The notes: generated by a model not told the origin, from the sequence alone. A stretch of 64,000 nt of DNA from Xestospongia bergquistia (GCA_963965975.1 OZ014411.1:870501-934500), one strand, 5' to 3'. Shown: positions 24,846-36,101, numbered from the stretch's first letter. Program-made: numbers and translations.

Positions 24846-24927
24846 TCTCTCCTCTCCATAGAAATTCTCTCTAAAGATGCTTTACTCCCAACCATCATGA
24901 CATTGGATTTATTGCTTAGCAATAAAG
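24655..24927 (+). pseudogene. 5' exons of an unidentified gene, related to gene D
   Basis: Two phase-compatible exons: 24655-24715 (HWVEFIPDTLPSTVEPHDT) and 24862-24927 (ILSKDALLPTIMTLDLLL), with acceptors TTCTAG and CCATAG and donors GTAAG and GTACA. The joint completes a lysine codon. No continuation was found beyond the microsatellite at 25.1 kb, so the copy looks truncated. The first exon corresponds to 59999-60120 upstream of gene D. No family recognised. Confidence 0.5.
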
Positions 24928-25109
24928 GTACAAGTAATGACAAGATTTACTGGATAGTGTGTTCTTTTGTTTTAGTATTATCAAATGATGTAGCATTATT
25001 TTAACATCTGAAACTAAACAGTTTCCACTATCTTTTAGTTTTATAAATCTTGTATTGAAATATTTGGACAGGTAAGAAATAACATGTATATACTGTGTGT
25101 ACATACCTT

Positions 25110-25526
<417 letters not shown>

Positions 25527-25559
25527 TACATCTGCTCTATTAGGCTTTATTAATATCAC

Positions 25560-27480
25560 AATAAGACAATCAAGCATTTGGAGCAATGAATGGTGCCTCA
25601 GAAGGTATAGCTTGTGTAATTTCAAACCTAGTGGACAAGCTTGAGGTTAGAGTGTTGTGATTTTTGATTACAATTTAGTATACAGGACATCGAGATTGTT
25701 CCCAAATTATTTAATCTAACTACAAGTAATATCAAGGAATGCTCTCATTGCCATATAGTAGATTTTGACATCAACTACTTGTCTATACAATGATGATTCT
25801 TAAAATTTTAGATGAAAACAAATACAGAATGTCACTCCATTATCATGACAACAGTCAAGTGAAGGGGTTGTAATCTAAAGGACCTATGGTGCAATGCCAT
25901 CTTCAATTGGGAAATGGATACATCACTTCCAAAGTATATTTTGTACACAATAGCATATATTTTAATGTATGACATTGTCATTGAAGGTGTAACAAATGCA
26001 ATCAGTATATGAAATGCATTGATACCACAATTAAGGTAGGGCAGGGCAATTTCGAGTATGGGGCATTTCCGTATTCTTGCCGTCTGATCCATCAAACGTG
26101 CTTACTCACGGTCACAGAAGCCTAGAAATTTTCAACAATCATAGAATTTATAAAATGATTGTTTATTCCTGCTTTAGGTCTGCATTTCAAATGTTGAAGA
26201 GTTAGTCTTTTGTAAGGAGTGTAAATATCAAGCACAAAGAAGATTAATAATGGTATTGGAAAAGGCAAAAATAGCACCAGAATGACTTGGGTGACAAATA
26301 TGTTCTGTCAATCACATTAAGTACACAAGAAATGAATAAAAAATGACAGTACTGATTGCAATTCCCAGTACTAGTAAAGAAACTTGACAATTCACTTGAT
26401 TTTAGTATTCCTCAAAAGATTTGTAAAATTTATTTTAATGTACGTGTAGATATGACCTAGAACTATACCAACAAATACAAGTAGTTACAGACTTATAGAT
26501 ACTACTTTATGTGTAAAACTTATTGGTCATGTTTGGTGTTATCATTAACATAAATACCAATTAATGAATAATGAAATAATGTTGCAAAAGATATGATCAA
26601 GGCTTTCAACACAGAGAAATGTCTATTACTATTTCATAAATTATTCTTTTGTACCACTAATGATAGCAGGACATACTTTGAAGATTAAATATCTGCACTG
26701 TAATTGATGTGAACTGTTATAGATACAGAATGAGCAATAAAAAGGTAAGTTGAATCTAACCACTAAAAGACATAATCCAATGTAACATTTAATAAGACTA
26801 ACAATTGTTTTTTAAAAGAAAGTAATGATATGGTTTTCAGTAGAAGTATTGTGGTAGACATTGACTGTCATCTTCAGTTAAGCATTGTGATTTAATAAAA
26901 AAAAACATTATCAATACTGTCTATATTCAATGGATATTAACAACTAGAGTCTTAGTCTAATAAATGTTTGTTTGACTGAAACGTCTGAAAGAGAGAGGAC
27001 AAAGTACCAGTTATTTCTGCAATAATATATGCTCTTAAAAGGAACAGTTACATAATTTATAATTTGATTATAATCAAGTACAATAAGATTACTATAATAA
27101 TATTAATTATGTCTATTAATAATATTAATACATATTACTCAGATTTCGTTTTAATACATAAACTGTTGAAGATATTCCAAGCCAACTTGTATTAACTATG
27201 AGATATCTATCAAAGTATAAGTAGTTAGTATTTGATTTTATGATACTTATATGAGTATATAAGTATTATATGAGTATATAAGTATTTTATCATGTGTTAA
27301 AAATAATATTGAAATCAGTAAAATTATAATTATATTGAATAAATGGAATATTGAAAGGCAAATAAAATATCATGACATTATTGAAAGTAAGTTATTAAAA
27401 AATGAATGAAACTAATATTGACTAAATGTACAATGTTGTGTGATTAGTACAAAGAGAAACAATAGCAATTATTGTGTAAG
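25560..27480. other. Intergenic, nothing recognised
   Basis: About 1.9 kb of AT-rich DNA. Short open stretches on both strands (for example 25832-26095) show no conserved motif or splice context. Confidence 0.55.
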
Positions 27481-27484
27481 TGAG

Positions 27485-30050
27485 CTATAATTGTTCAATA
27501 TTATCAAAGTTAGACTTTCTTCTATTAATGACACGATCAGGAGAATACATTTCTTCACCTTCTTTATTATAAAAAAAGGAAACTTGTAGCCCTTTTCTTA
27601 TCACTTAAGACATAGATGAGTAAGGGCTGTATCTTCAAACATAACTAGTGACATACTTACTGACACTATACAGACAGTTGAAGATATTGACAACCGTAAA
27701 TGATCAGAGAAACCATTTATAAGACTTAGTAGCACTAAAATAACTAAATGAAATAGATCATGTATTGTTTCTCTACACACCCATTACCAGCTGTTACAAG
27801 AACTACAATTATCACTATGATATAATTGTTTATTATGACTTTTTTACCTGTAGTAAAAAGAGAAAGAGTGATTAATATGACATGATCTATTAGAAGAAAT
27901 CCTGGCCAGTATCAAAATCAATCTTTTAAAGGACTAATATAGGCATCAATGAATGATTTAGTTTGACTACTGGATTACTGGAACTCCTACAGCACTTACT
28001 GCTGTAACGTTGCAGCCAATGACTGGAAGATATTAATCCTGTGTACATTATTCCAACAATGAGACACAATAGTGACACACAAACAAGTGGTAAGTGCTTG
28101 CCAGTAAAACAGTTATGTTACTAGTAACGCTGCAGAAATCCTTTTTTGTCATATTTGATTTTACTCATCATAAAAATGTTAGCTAGATTACTAAGTATCT
28201 TAGTGTAAGACATAAGAATAATTGTAGCTAAATTTGATACTGCATTATTTCCACATAGTTTAGAAAGTCTTCCAGAGTAGTAGTTACAGTCACTGGTAAT
28301 ACCTCCAACTAATAGCCAAAGTTAAAGTGGAAATGCCAATTGTAGCCATGTTTTCTTAAATCTATTAAAGAAACGTGTTTGTAATTCAAAGATCAAGATT
28401 CAGCCAAGCTACATACTGTGTCAGTACAGGTATGCTATTATTGGGTTCATGTTGTTTGACAATGTTAGTATGTAAAGTAGACCATTAATAGTCCCTGATG
28501 ACACTATCATATTTAGTTTTAAAAGTAAGACTATCAACAGAATACCAGCTAAAAAAAGATACTAGCAAGAACAACTTGGTATTGTTATATTTTGCACATT
28601 CATTAGATCCAAGTATTAAACCAAGTCCTGACTGACACTATCCACAAAGAAATCCTGACCTGTACACTGAATATTAGAGTTGTAAAGATTAATAGAAACA
28701 AGAGAAGTGTTAGAGTAATCAAATTGACAATTAGTATGTACAACAATGCAGTTATACTTTTTATTGTATGATAACCAGTTATTTCCAGATTTTTTATAAG
28801 CTATGTCATCAAAGATATATTATGTTGTGGTTAAACAGCATTAATGATGTCTTCACATGCATGCATTCCTAATGATTTGTCTAATACATGACCAAAAGGA
28901 CAAGGTAGTATTGTAATATTGAGAGTCAGTATTGATTCGTTCAACTGAAGTGATCCACTTGAATTGTAATTTTTCCTTCAGCAGTAGTAGTAGTAGTAGT
29001 GGCTTTTATCTGGTATGTAAAACTCTACATGAACATCATTTGTTTGATTGTCTTCATTAAGTGTCACATTAACTCCTGTTGCAACTGTTACAAGAGAGAG
29101 AGAGTGTTATAGTCTGACAAGGATACACTTTCTTATGAAGAACTCTTTGAGTACAGTCTATATAAGCGTTATTAATACAAACACAAGCAACAAATGGAGC
29201 TGATGATATTGATGACAATGATATTGATTACAGTCTATTAGTGTACATTCACCAAAAAAAGAATCAGAAGTGCAATGTACAATGTCATTATAATGTTGTA
29301 TCTTTTTATCCCAGTTGTAGTATTCACCATAAATATTATTTCCAGCAAGTGTGACATAATTGCCTAGAAAGGTTATATCAAACTTATAAAAGAGCAGGTA
29401 AAATCATATATTCCAGTTAGTAATAAATTTACTGTAGAATAAATGGCACCACCATGTGTAGCTGTATTATTAATAAGTAAACAGAAACTGAAGAAGACAA
29501 TGTAACATTATTATTAGCATATATACCACCACCATAACCAGGTGATTTGTTGTTAGATATGATATTTCAATTATCAGTGAAGTGAAATAGACATCCTTTC
29601 AACCAAAGACGTGTCATGCTGTTATTAGATATATTAACATTTGAGAGTGTCACTGCTTGATTGTAGTGTGTGTCAAACAATTGTAAGACTGCATTATATT
29701 GACTTAGTTGTGAATCAATGTTATTAACTGTTTTTACAATGTCAACATCTTTTACATTAGCATTAGTGTTAATATACAGAACTACTCCAACTCCAATGTT
29801 ACTATCAAAAATATAGTATTGTGTGTATGTAGACTTCCGTCATAATAAAAACCATCACCAAACATGCATATGTATGCACCTCCAACTTGTCTATCAGTTC
29901 TACAGTTACTTACAAATCTAGTGTGTTTCATCAAAGTCCTTAATGAATTATTTCCATCACCTTTCTTAACTGTCAGATATACCTCTTACTTTGTCCTCCA
30001 TTTATAATCCTTTACAAAATATATCCTTCAATAACTTGACTTGTCTTCAG
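27485..30050 (-). pseudogene. Decayed beta-helix / multi-TM surface protein gene
   Basis: Read on the minus strand, pieces follow the order of a large sponge and cnidarian family. Right-handed beta-helix repeats come first (GGGIYANNN, NNTATHGGAIYS at about 29430-29570), then an LNITILPCPFGHVLDKS segment (about 28890-28960). Next is a cysteine-rich SGNNWLSYNKKYNC...CQFDY block (28660-28800), then membrane segments with LLLKLNMIVSSGTINGLLY (about 28480-28560). LSKLCGNNAVSNLATIIL and KSFIDAYISPLKD follow, with a tail ending EEMYSPDRVINRR and a TAG at 27485-27487. Many stops and frame changes interrupt it and no piece exceeds about 60 codons, so it is a pseudogene. The family's function is unknown to me; the layout suggests a surface receptor-like protein. 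Confidence 0.72.
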
Positions 30051-30229
30051 TCTACTGTGTCTTGTTGTTTACTGTATCATGTGGTATCATTGTTAAGAGT
30101 ATATTTCAAAAATATCCACATAATTGCTCAGCAGACTGGAAGCTATAGTTCTGTTTGAAGATGTTATATTAAGTTTCAGATACTTTACTCAGTCATGTCC
30201 TGTTAACAAGTGCTTGTGGTAACTTTAAT

Positions 30230-30468
30230 AAATTTAGACGTGTCAGCAGTTACCTTATGTATGTTAATATCATTCATTGCTCTAATAGCTGCATGCAGCA
30301 ATAGAATAGATGAATGTGAAATAGACATACTAGTATACCTAACTTTAATAAATCTAGACATGTGTCAGCAGTTACCTTATGTAAGTTAATATCATTCATT
30401 GCTCTAATAGTTGCATGCAGCAATAGAATAGAAGAATGTGAAATAGACATACCAGTATACCTAACATG
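30230..30468 (-). repeat. Tandem duplicate of an exon-like segment
   Basis: Two direct copies of about 118 bp (30230-30347 and 30348-30468). On the minus strand the right-hand copy is open for about 39 codons (FGPHVRYTGMSISHSS, then ATIRAMNDINLHK) and ends at GTAACTG, which could be a donor. The second copy repeats it with a few changes. Protein family not recognised. Confidence 0.5.
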
Positions 30469-30489
30469 TGGTCCAAAAGAAGTTTGGAC

Positions 30490-31890
30490 AACCTAATAAT
30501 ATGATATTAACTCATTTTGTGTGTAAGACAGAAAAAACATATTTTTTATATACAATGGAGTAGGCATATGAATAAGACTAAGCAATTGTAATTAGATTGT
30601 ACTTCAATTTGTCACTTATTAGTATTAATGGTTTTATAGTCAGTAAATTATGGTAGTATAATCAAACACAAGAATGTGTGTGTCTCACACCTACAATTAT
30701 TTGGGGGACATTGACCTCCTCCCCCTTGTTCCTCTTACAATGATGCAACATTCTATAGTTATATGAACATAATGGCTTTTATTCGCTTTATTTTATAGCC
30801 TTTTCACAACAATGATAATGAAGTACTTACTAGTATAGAAGTAATTCCTAATAAACATTATGATAATAGTTGATACAGTGCATTCACTCCTCCAAATGTA
30901 TTACTACTGAAGGAGGATCTCCTTAAGAGTGACGAAGACAACATCCATCCAACATCTGCAGATGTTTTGCTAGCTCCAATTACTCCAATATCTTCACCAT
31001 TTTCAGATCCTAGTAGTCAATTAATAAGAGTAGAAAATGAGGCTACAGTTTATCTCCTGATAATCAGGTGTACCATTCTCCTATTTGAAGTCTATTGGCA
31101 ATATTGTATGTCTTTATTGCTGAGTCATTTAGTGAAGTAACAGTAAGTGATGATGAACAATTGAACATGTGATATTAGTATGTCCTAGTAATGATAATGG
31201 ATGTGATGAATGGAGGCTAGTTGATCTAGAATGTAATAGAACATTACTACAAGGTTATGTCCTTTCTAAATTTTCTTGCACTACTAGTTAAGGAAGGGAA
31301 TATTTCAGTTATGCTGTATTTTTTCAAATGAACATCACTATCCTATGGTATTGAAACATTTTTTGTGGAATGTATGGACATACTGAACGAGATATTTAAC
31401 ATATAAGGTGATAAAGTTAGCTTTCTTAAAATCAAACTTGGGATGTAAGTCCTCCAACTACAAAGAAAGATGACTTGAGCTCTTTCCTTTGATGAAATAC
31501 TGCTCTGGATCTGAGAAGCAGCCAATGAAAGTGACTCAGATAGCTTTCAATCTCAACTCTCAGCTATAAAAAGACAATTTGTCAGGATCAGGCTGTGAAT
31601 AGTTCATAAGTCATCATTTATTGTAGTAATTACTACACTGATAAGAATGGTCTCTATCAACCATACACACTACATCTTTAGAAATGTAAGTTTTATCAAT
31701 GGAGACAATAGTCTTACCTGAAAATTACTTTCAAGTTGTGTGCCCATGTTATATTGTCTGTATTGTATTTCTTTCATAAAGGTATTATTGTTGCTAATAA
31801 TGTTGTTTTAATTTAAAAATCATTAATTACAAGAGCCTGTTTACATTAAGAAAAAAAGTTAATGTTTTCAAGTCTTTTATGTAGTAGAAT
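30490..31890. other. Region with unassigned open stretches
   Basis: Between gene C and the beta-helix relic. A stretch at 30900-31140 is open on the plus strand for about 78 codons (KEDLLKSDEDNIHPTSADV) and also partly on the minus strand (GEDIGVIGASKTSADVGW). No splice context or family decides between them. Probably decayed coding sequence; uncertain. Confidence 0.35.
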
Positions 31891-31891
31891 G

Positions 31892-31986
31892 TTATAAAGT
31901 ATACATAAAATAAGCCAGAATAACAACACATATAGCTCCTAAGATCAAAATAAAATTAAACTTCCAACTTGAACTGCAAGTCTTGT
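31892..31986 (-). CDS. Gene C last exon: C-terminal transmembrane tail
   Basis: 95 bp; acceptor TTTTTTTAG. Its first two bases complete a codon from the Death exon. Encodes KTCSSSWKFNFILILGAICV then VILAYFMYTL and TAA (31892-31894). About 20 hydrophobic residues next to the stop make a clear membrane anchor. Confidence 0.6.
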
Positions 31987-34900
31987 CTAAAAAAATAGAA
32001 CAGCAATAAAATATGAACACCAACTAAATAATTACATGTTATATAGTCAGAGTAGTCATATTGTTGATATGGCAACTAATACAGTCTGAAAATTTCATAA
32101 TGGTTAGTTATCATAAGCAATGCAATACATATACACAAGCCAAACTTGCATGTTTATCAAACACACATATAAATGCTATCATTGTTAGGAGCAAATTAAG
32201 AAGTTGCTGGTACCTTTTTTTACAGTTGAATTCACAGCTGGTGAACTGAAAGATTGACCTTTATAGTAAAAGAGAGTGCAATATCATGTGATGTTTGAAA
32301 ATGAATACCTTGCTTGCCAGAATTGTAATCATCCAATACAAAACGACACACTTCATTAGCTATATTCACATTGTTTAAAGGCGGATTCTTTATGACAGCA
32401 ATAATTGTGTCCCAGGACACCTCTCACTTTCTCTGATCTATCCAGAACTGTAAAACTTTCGATAGTCTTGTCTTTTTATTTGGTATGTTGTCTTGTATAG
32501 TTTCTAAGTCACTAAAATCTATGCAAAGTTGTTCACCAATACATCTCCACTCATGTTTTACAGAGTCCAGTACAATCAAGAGGTGGTTTTGTTTTGGCTC
32601 TTGCTCTAATATTGATTCATATGACAGTAAATATTCATATGTATTGCACTTGACATACTTAATAGCTCATCAGGTACATTACTACATGATGAAAGCATTG
32701 TTCTGTCAGAAGTACCCAACTTATTTCGTTGATCTGCAATTAATCATATAGTGACAACCTTAGTAAATTGTTTGATTAAGTGGACGATTATTTTTTAGTA
32801 ATAATATACAACATACTTCTGGTATCCTGTAGTTCATAGCTTGCAATGGTCAATGATTTCTCTTCTTCTCTTGTTCCTTTAAAATTGAGTTCCAAGTCAC
32901 CACATTCTTTACCAACTTTGAGTATTGCTTTAAATCTTAAGAAACGCAAAGTAGTGTCAAGTCTACTGTGATCAACATCATCTTTTTTAAATGATAGCAA
33001 AAGCAATCAATGAATCAGCAGACTAATATCTTACTCGACATGGTTTTTGAAGCACCTTGATGTCATAAATCTCATTATTCAGTACAGCAATTATTAATTC
33101 ATTATGGTCTTTATTGAAGTAGAACTTCACTGGTTGTATACTCTTCCAATCTTTATAACGAGGGTCATTGTTCACTTTCTATATCACACAACAAATTATT
33201 ATAATTTTGCAGAAATTTTATACAGTAACTACCTACCTCAAGAAAAGGTTGAAGGTCTTTTGTGACCTTGTTTAGGATTATACTCTGCAAAAAGTTTATT
33301 AATGATATATCTGTTTTCATTTTTATATTCATCCAAAAAACTTTTACCATTTTTATTCTTAATAGTTGTGTCTGCACAATGAAACAATAACATTTGTATG
33401 ATATCAACATCTCCTTCTCTGCAGGCAAAATTCACTGGTGTATTCCCATCCTGTTTAAAACAAAACTATAAATTATAACTAAATATATTTTATTAACATA
33501 ATTCACAAGAGTCAGTCAACAAATATTATTACAGAATGTTTTCAATGACTTTCTTTATTTGTTACTATCCCAAAGGTTATATTGAAAATGCTTAAAACCA
33601 AATGCTTATTTTGCGTTCCTGTTATTAGCCCTGATGTAAGTAATATTAGCAGGTAATTAATGTGATTTTAGAGTATTGATTTTACTAATTTAAAAGAGAG
33701 CCAAAAGGTTTAATTGATAGTATTGTACATATGTATAATATATATTGTGGTTCAGAGCTCTATATCCATATTGTTCTTAGGTACTAATAAAAAATGGAGA
33801 CATACCAGACTTGCTCTCATATAATATATATTTGACACACGGAAGCAATCTATCATACTGACCTCATCATATATATTTGGATCTGCACTAAATTGTAAGA
33901 GTAATTGGATAATTTCACAATGACCTTTAGCTGAGGCAATGTGTAAAGCCGTTCTCTGATTCTAGAAGAAAAATGAATCATATGCATACAATGTTATAAG
34001 TTCTTAGTAATTGTTATAAAATCTGATTCCCTATCTCAGAATGACCTTCACTTGCAGCAATGTGCAAAGCTGTCATCTTATCCTAAATTATTGCAAACAT
34101 TATGTTAAGTGCTGAATTAACTAATCAATCACCTCATTGCAAGATTCCATATTGACTCCATTTTCAAGAGCTAATCTCACTCCATTAATATCTCCATTCT
34201 GAACAGCTGTGAGTAGTTTTTCATTCTAGTAAAATATGAACAATATAAATATTTTTAAGTGATGTATTGGTAAACTGATTAAGTAGGTTTATATAATAAG
34301 AAAGCATTCATTCAAACATGAATTATTTTGGTAACATACACTGTGTTTAATTTTTATAAAAAATAAAATGCAGAGCTTACCTCACCATCTGGCTCATTGA
34401 AAGAGGAATCAAAATCTTTATCTGAACAAAAATATAATTAAAAATTAACCTTACAATAGTTTTAATGATGCTACTTCAAAGTATAATTGGGACTTGACAA
34501 TTGGAGAGCTAGCAGTACAGACTAACAATGCTAGAAGGTTGAATAGTAAGCTCCATTGGTCAGACTCATTGCCATAGCACTAGCATTTGGTTACCTCAGC
34601 AGTTAATGTGTACAGTTTAATTTGAGTCTTTTCACTTTAACAATGGCAAGTATCAGTGAGATCTTATTATATGCTAGCTGAATAAGCTTAAAACAGAGAG
34701 GCATTGTATTAACTAATTCAATAATGTTAGCTTATTAATAAAGCTGCCAGAAAATTATGGGACATACTAAAATATTGTTATAAGGGATATGATACAGCTA
34801 GTAAACTATAAGAAAGTAGTTAAAACTAATACAATTTCTACTGCAGTTTTAAGATATGATGAATACATAGTGTCATTTCATGTTCATAATATATTATATG

Positions 34901-35723
34901 AGAAATGAAAATGTTAGTAATAACAATGATTAATAAATTACTTGAAGAAGGAGTAATTGAGCTAGTAATAGCTACTCCTATTTTATCAGATGCTATCAGA
35001 TAATATGTAATAAATCAATACATCATCAAAAAATAAAGACTAGTCTTGGCATGTCTTCTCAACAAGTGATTTAGAGGCATGTTTAATGTCATCATCAGTT
35101 AATGGAGGTGAGGCAAGATCCTGTATATAATGTAGATAGAGCAGTACAATAAGATAATCTTCAAAATTAAAAATATATATGTACATTGTACATTAAAAGT
35201 AAATAAGTAATAGTACATTCACTTACCAAAGGATTACATTCAGCAAAGACATATTTACTGTATACATCAGGTCTCTTAAGAAATGTATGAATATTATTAC
35301 TGATTTGATGATTGCAAACTATTGAACCTTCCACTTTCTTTAATAAAGTTTTCCATGTGGCTTCATTTGTTTTCTCCTCTAGCCATTTATTGATCACCTT
35401 CAACAGGTTCATCTCTGTTGAGTTATTGCTTATCATTAAGCTATCTAATTCTCCAGTGTTGACTTCAAGCAAGACCCCAATTAGGTACCATTTGTATTTA
35501 ATAGGCTTTAATAAAGCTAAAACATCTTTCATTTTAGGAACTTTTGAAAGAATCTGGTCAATATCTAGAATAGAATATACACAGCCTTAAATTTAAGTTT
35601 TAAACAGTATTATTGTAATGATTACAAACATACAAATAAGCAATTAACTTTTAGTAGTCTTACCTAATACATTTCCTACTGGTATATTAAGATGTGATGA
35701 ATCAGTAGTGTTATGTGATGTTT
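31892..35723 (-). CDS. Gene C: Death-ankyrin-Death protein with C-terminal TM helix (possibly broken)
   Basis: Exons, 5' to 3', are listed separately. The N-terminal linker exon (35664-35723) ends in phase 1 and can join either the Death exon at 35227 or the acidic exon at 34381, both of which start in the matching phase. Downstream come ankyrin exons, two exons of unrecognised sequence, a second Death domain, and a last exon with one membrane helix and a stop. Death domains assemble signalling complexes by homotypic contact; ankyrin repeats bind partners; a short C-terminal TM tail would anchor the protein in a membrane. Odd points: a stop near 33238, a phase conflict between 33035 and 32981, and an in-frame TGA at 32424-32426. 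It may be a pseudogene, or my exon joins may be incomplete. Confidence 0.55.
32309..32605 (-). CDS. Second Death domain of gene C, with internal stop
   Basis: 297 bp, phases matching on both sides. Encodes HLLIVLDSVKHEWRCIGEQL, then LSKVLQFWIDQRK, TGA at 32424-32426, then EVSWDTIIAVIKNPPL and VNIANEVCRFVL. The W..IG..L, VLxxW and SWDTII spacing is that of a Death fold, and the frame resumes after the stop without a shift. That suggests a single nonsense change, an unrecognised splice, or a sequence error. Confidence 0.62.
32659..32733 (-). CDS. Gene C short linker exon
   Basis: 75 bp encoding QRNKLGTSDRTMLSSC...VPDELL, with acceptor TTGCAG and donor GTATGT. Phases match both neighbours. A 53-bp intron follows. 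Confidence 0.5.
   Translation of the reverse strand: MNEISWVLLTEQCFHHVVMYLMSY
32817..32981 (-). CDS. Gene C exon, unrecognised domain part 2
   Basis: 165 bp encoding DDVDHSRLDTTLRFLRFKAI, then CGDLELNFKGTREEEKS and SYELQDTR; donor GTATG. Its open frame needs one base from the previous exon, which the exon at 33035 does not supply in its own open frame. Confidence 0.5.
33035..33178 (-). CDS. Gene C exon, unrecognised domain part 1
   Basis: 144 bp, open and with splice sites on both sides (GATATAG acceptor, GTAAG donor). Encodes KVNNDPRYKDWKSIQPVKFY, then DHNELIIAVLNNEIYDI. The intron after it is only 53 bp. Alternating hydrophobic residues suggest beta strands; no family recognised. Confidence 0.5.
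33238..33450 (-). CDS. Gene C ankyrin exon 3 with extension
   Basis: Starts DGNTPVNFACREGDVD, then IIQMLLFHCADTTIKNKNG, followed by a charged extension ending RPSTFS and TGA at 33238-33240. A good donor (GAG|GTAGG) sits one base after the stop. In the other frame the last 16 codons (NKVTKDLQPFLE) would run straight into the next exon, which suggests either a true end or a one-base shift. Confidence 0.55.
   Translation of the reverse strand, partial: DGNTPVNFACREGDVDIIQMLLFHCADTTIKNKNGKSFLDEYKNENRYIINKLFAEYNPKQGHKRPSTFS
33863..33961 (-). CDS. Gene C ankyrin exon 2
   Basis: 33 residues starting NQRTALHIASAKGHCE and ending SADPNIYDE; a canonical repeat with TCTAG acceptor and GTCAG donor. Confidence 0.78.
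34031..34083 (-). pseudogene. Half ankyrin exon in gene C
   Basis: The acceptor TTTAG and DKMTALHIAASEGHSEI are intact; the second helix and the donor are gone. If skipped, the neighbours still join in phase 0. Confidence 0.6.
34133..34225 (-). CDS. Gene C ankyrin exon 1
   Basis: 31 residues starting NEKLLTAVQNGDINGV and ending NMESCNE: a cap-type first repeat of the same length as the DTLLL-type exons of genes A and B. Acceptor CTAG, donor GTGAT. Confidence 0.7.
34381..34421 (-). CDS. Gene C acidic linker exon
   Basis: 41 bp encoding KDFDSSFNEPDGE after a shared Asp codon; acceptor TTCAG, donor GTAAG. It ends in phase 0 and leads into the first ankyrin exon. Confidence 0.55.
34905..35240. 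repeat. Local direct duplication, copy 1 (copy 2 at about 35745-36085)
   Basis: Shares AATAATAACAATGATTAATA-like start, CAAGTGATTTAGAGGCAT, CATCATCAGTTAATGGAGG, AGAGCAGTACAATA and ACCAAAGGATTAC with the second copy in the same order. It spans the terminal exon and the 3' edge of the Death exon. Confidence 0.75.
35040..35120 (-). CDS. Short terminal exon after the Death domain
   Basis: 81 bp, phase 0, encoding DLASPPLTDDDIKHASKSL...VEKTCQD then TAG (35040-35042). Acceptor TACAG. A second copy lies at 35876-35965. This gives a short Death-only product; the ankyrin exons further left would then belong to an alternative splice form (inference). Confidence 0.6.
   Translation of the reverse strand, partial: DLASPPLTDDDIKHASKSLVEKTCQD
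35227..35564 (-). CDS. Death-domain exon of gene C
   Basis: 338 bp, acceptor TCTAG and donor GTAAG. It encodes IDQILSKVPKMKDVLALL, then the core KYKWYLIGVLLEVNTGELD, LLKVINKWLEEKTNEATW and KTLLKKVEGS. Six-helix Death-fold spacing is recognisable: W in helix 1, IGxxL, the LxxVLxxWLE helix, and TWxxLLxxV. It continues to a short tail FAECNPL that joins the terminal exon at 35040. Could act in apoptosis or innate-immune type signalling (family inference). Confidence 0.7.
35664..35723 (-). CDS. Gene C linker exon
   Basis: 60 bp encoding TSHNTTDSSHLNIPVGNVL, rich in Ser/Thr, with acceptor AATAG and donor GTAAG. It ends with one base of an aspartate codon, completed identically by the exon at 35564 or at 34421. 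An upstream exon must exist but was not found. Confidence 0.6.
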
Positions 35724-35875
35724 CTATTTTACATGAGAAATTAGAATATTAATAATAACAATGATTAATAAATTACTTGAAGAATGAGTACTTGAGCTAG
35801 TAGTAATTACTCTTGTCCTATCAGACACTATCAGATAATATGCAATAAAACAATGTATCTTCAAACAGACAAAGA

Positions 35876-36101
35876 CTAACTTTGGCATGTCTTCTCAACA
35901 AGTGATTTAGAGGCATTTTTAATGTCATCATCAGTTAATGGAGGATCAGCAAGGTAGGCAAGATCCTGTACATGACATACATAGAGCAGTACAATAGGAT
36001 AATGTTCAAAATTAAAACTACATGTACATTGTTACATGTACACTAAAAGTAAATAATAGTACATTTATTTACCAAAGGATTACGTCCTGCAAAGAATGAC
36101 C
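35876..36101 (-). pseudogene. Duplicated tail of the Death-domain unit
   Basis: A second terminal exon (35876-35965, DLAYLADPPLTDDDIKNASK...CQS, then TAG) and, upstream of it, only the last codons of a Death exon (36073-36101, FFAGRNPL) before the donor. The intron between matches that between 35120 and 35227. A local tandem duplication of about 0.34 kb at an offset of about 840 bp explains it. Confidence 0.65.

Noticed and set aside
30230-31140. Idea that this region is a class C receptor ligand-binding domain (AIRAMNDIN and GVIGASK look-alikes)
   Set aside because: The two look-alike motifs are in the wrong order on the minus strand and the plus strand is equally open; not supported.
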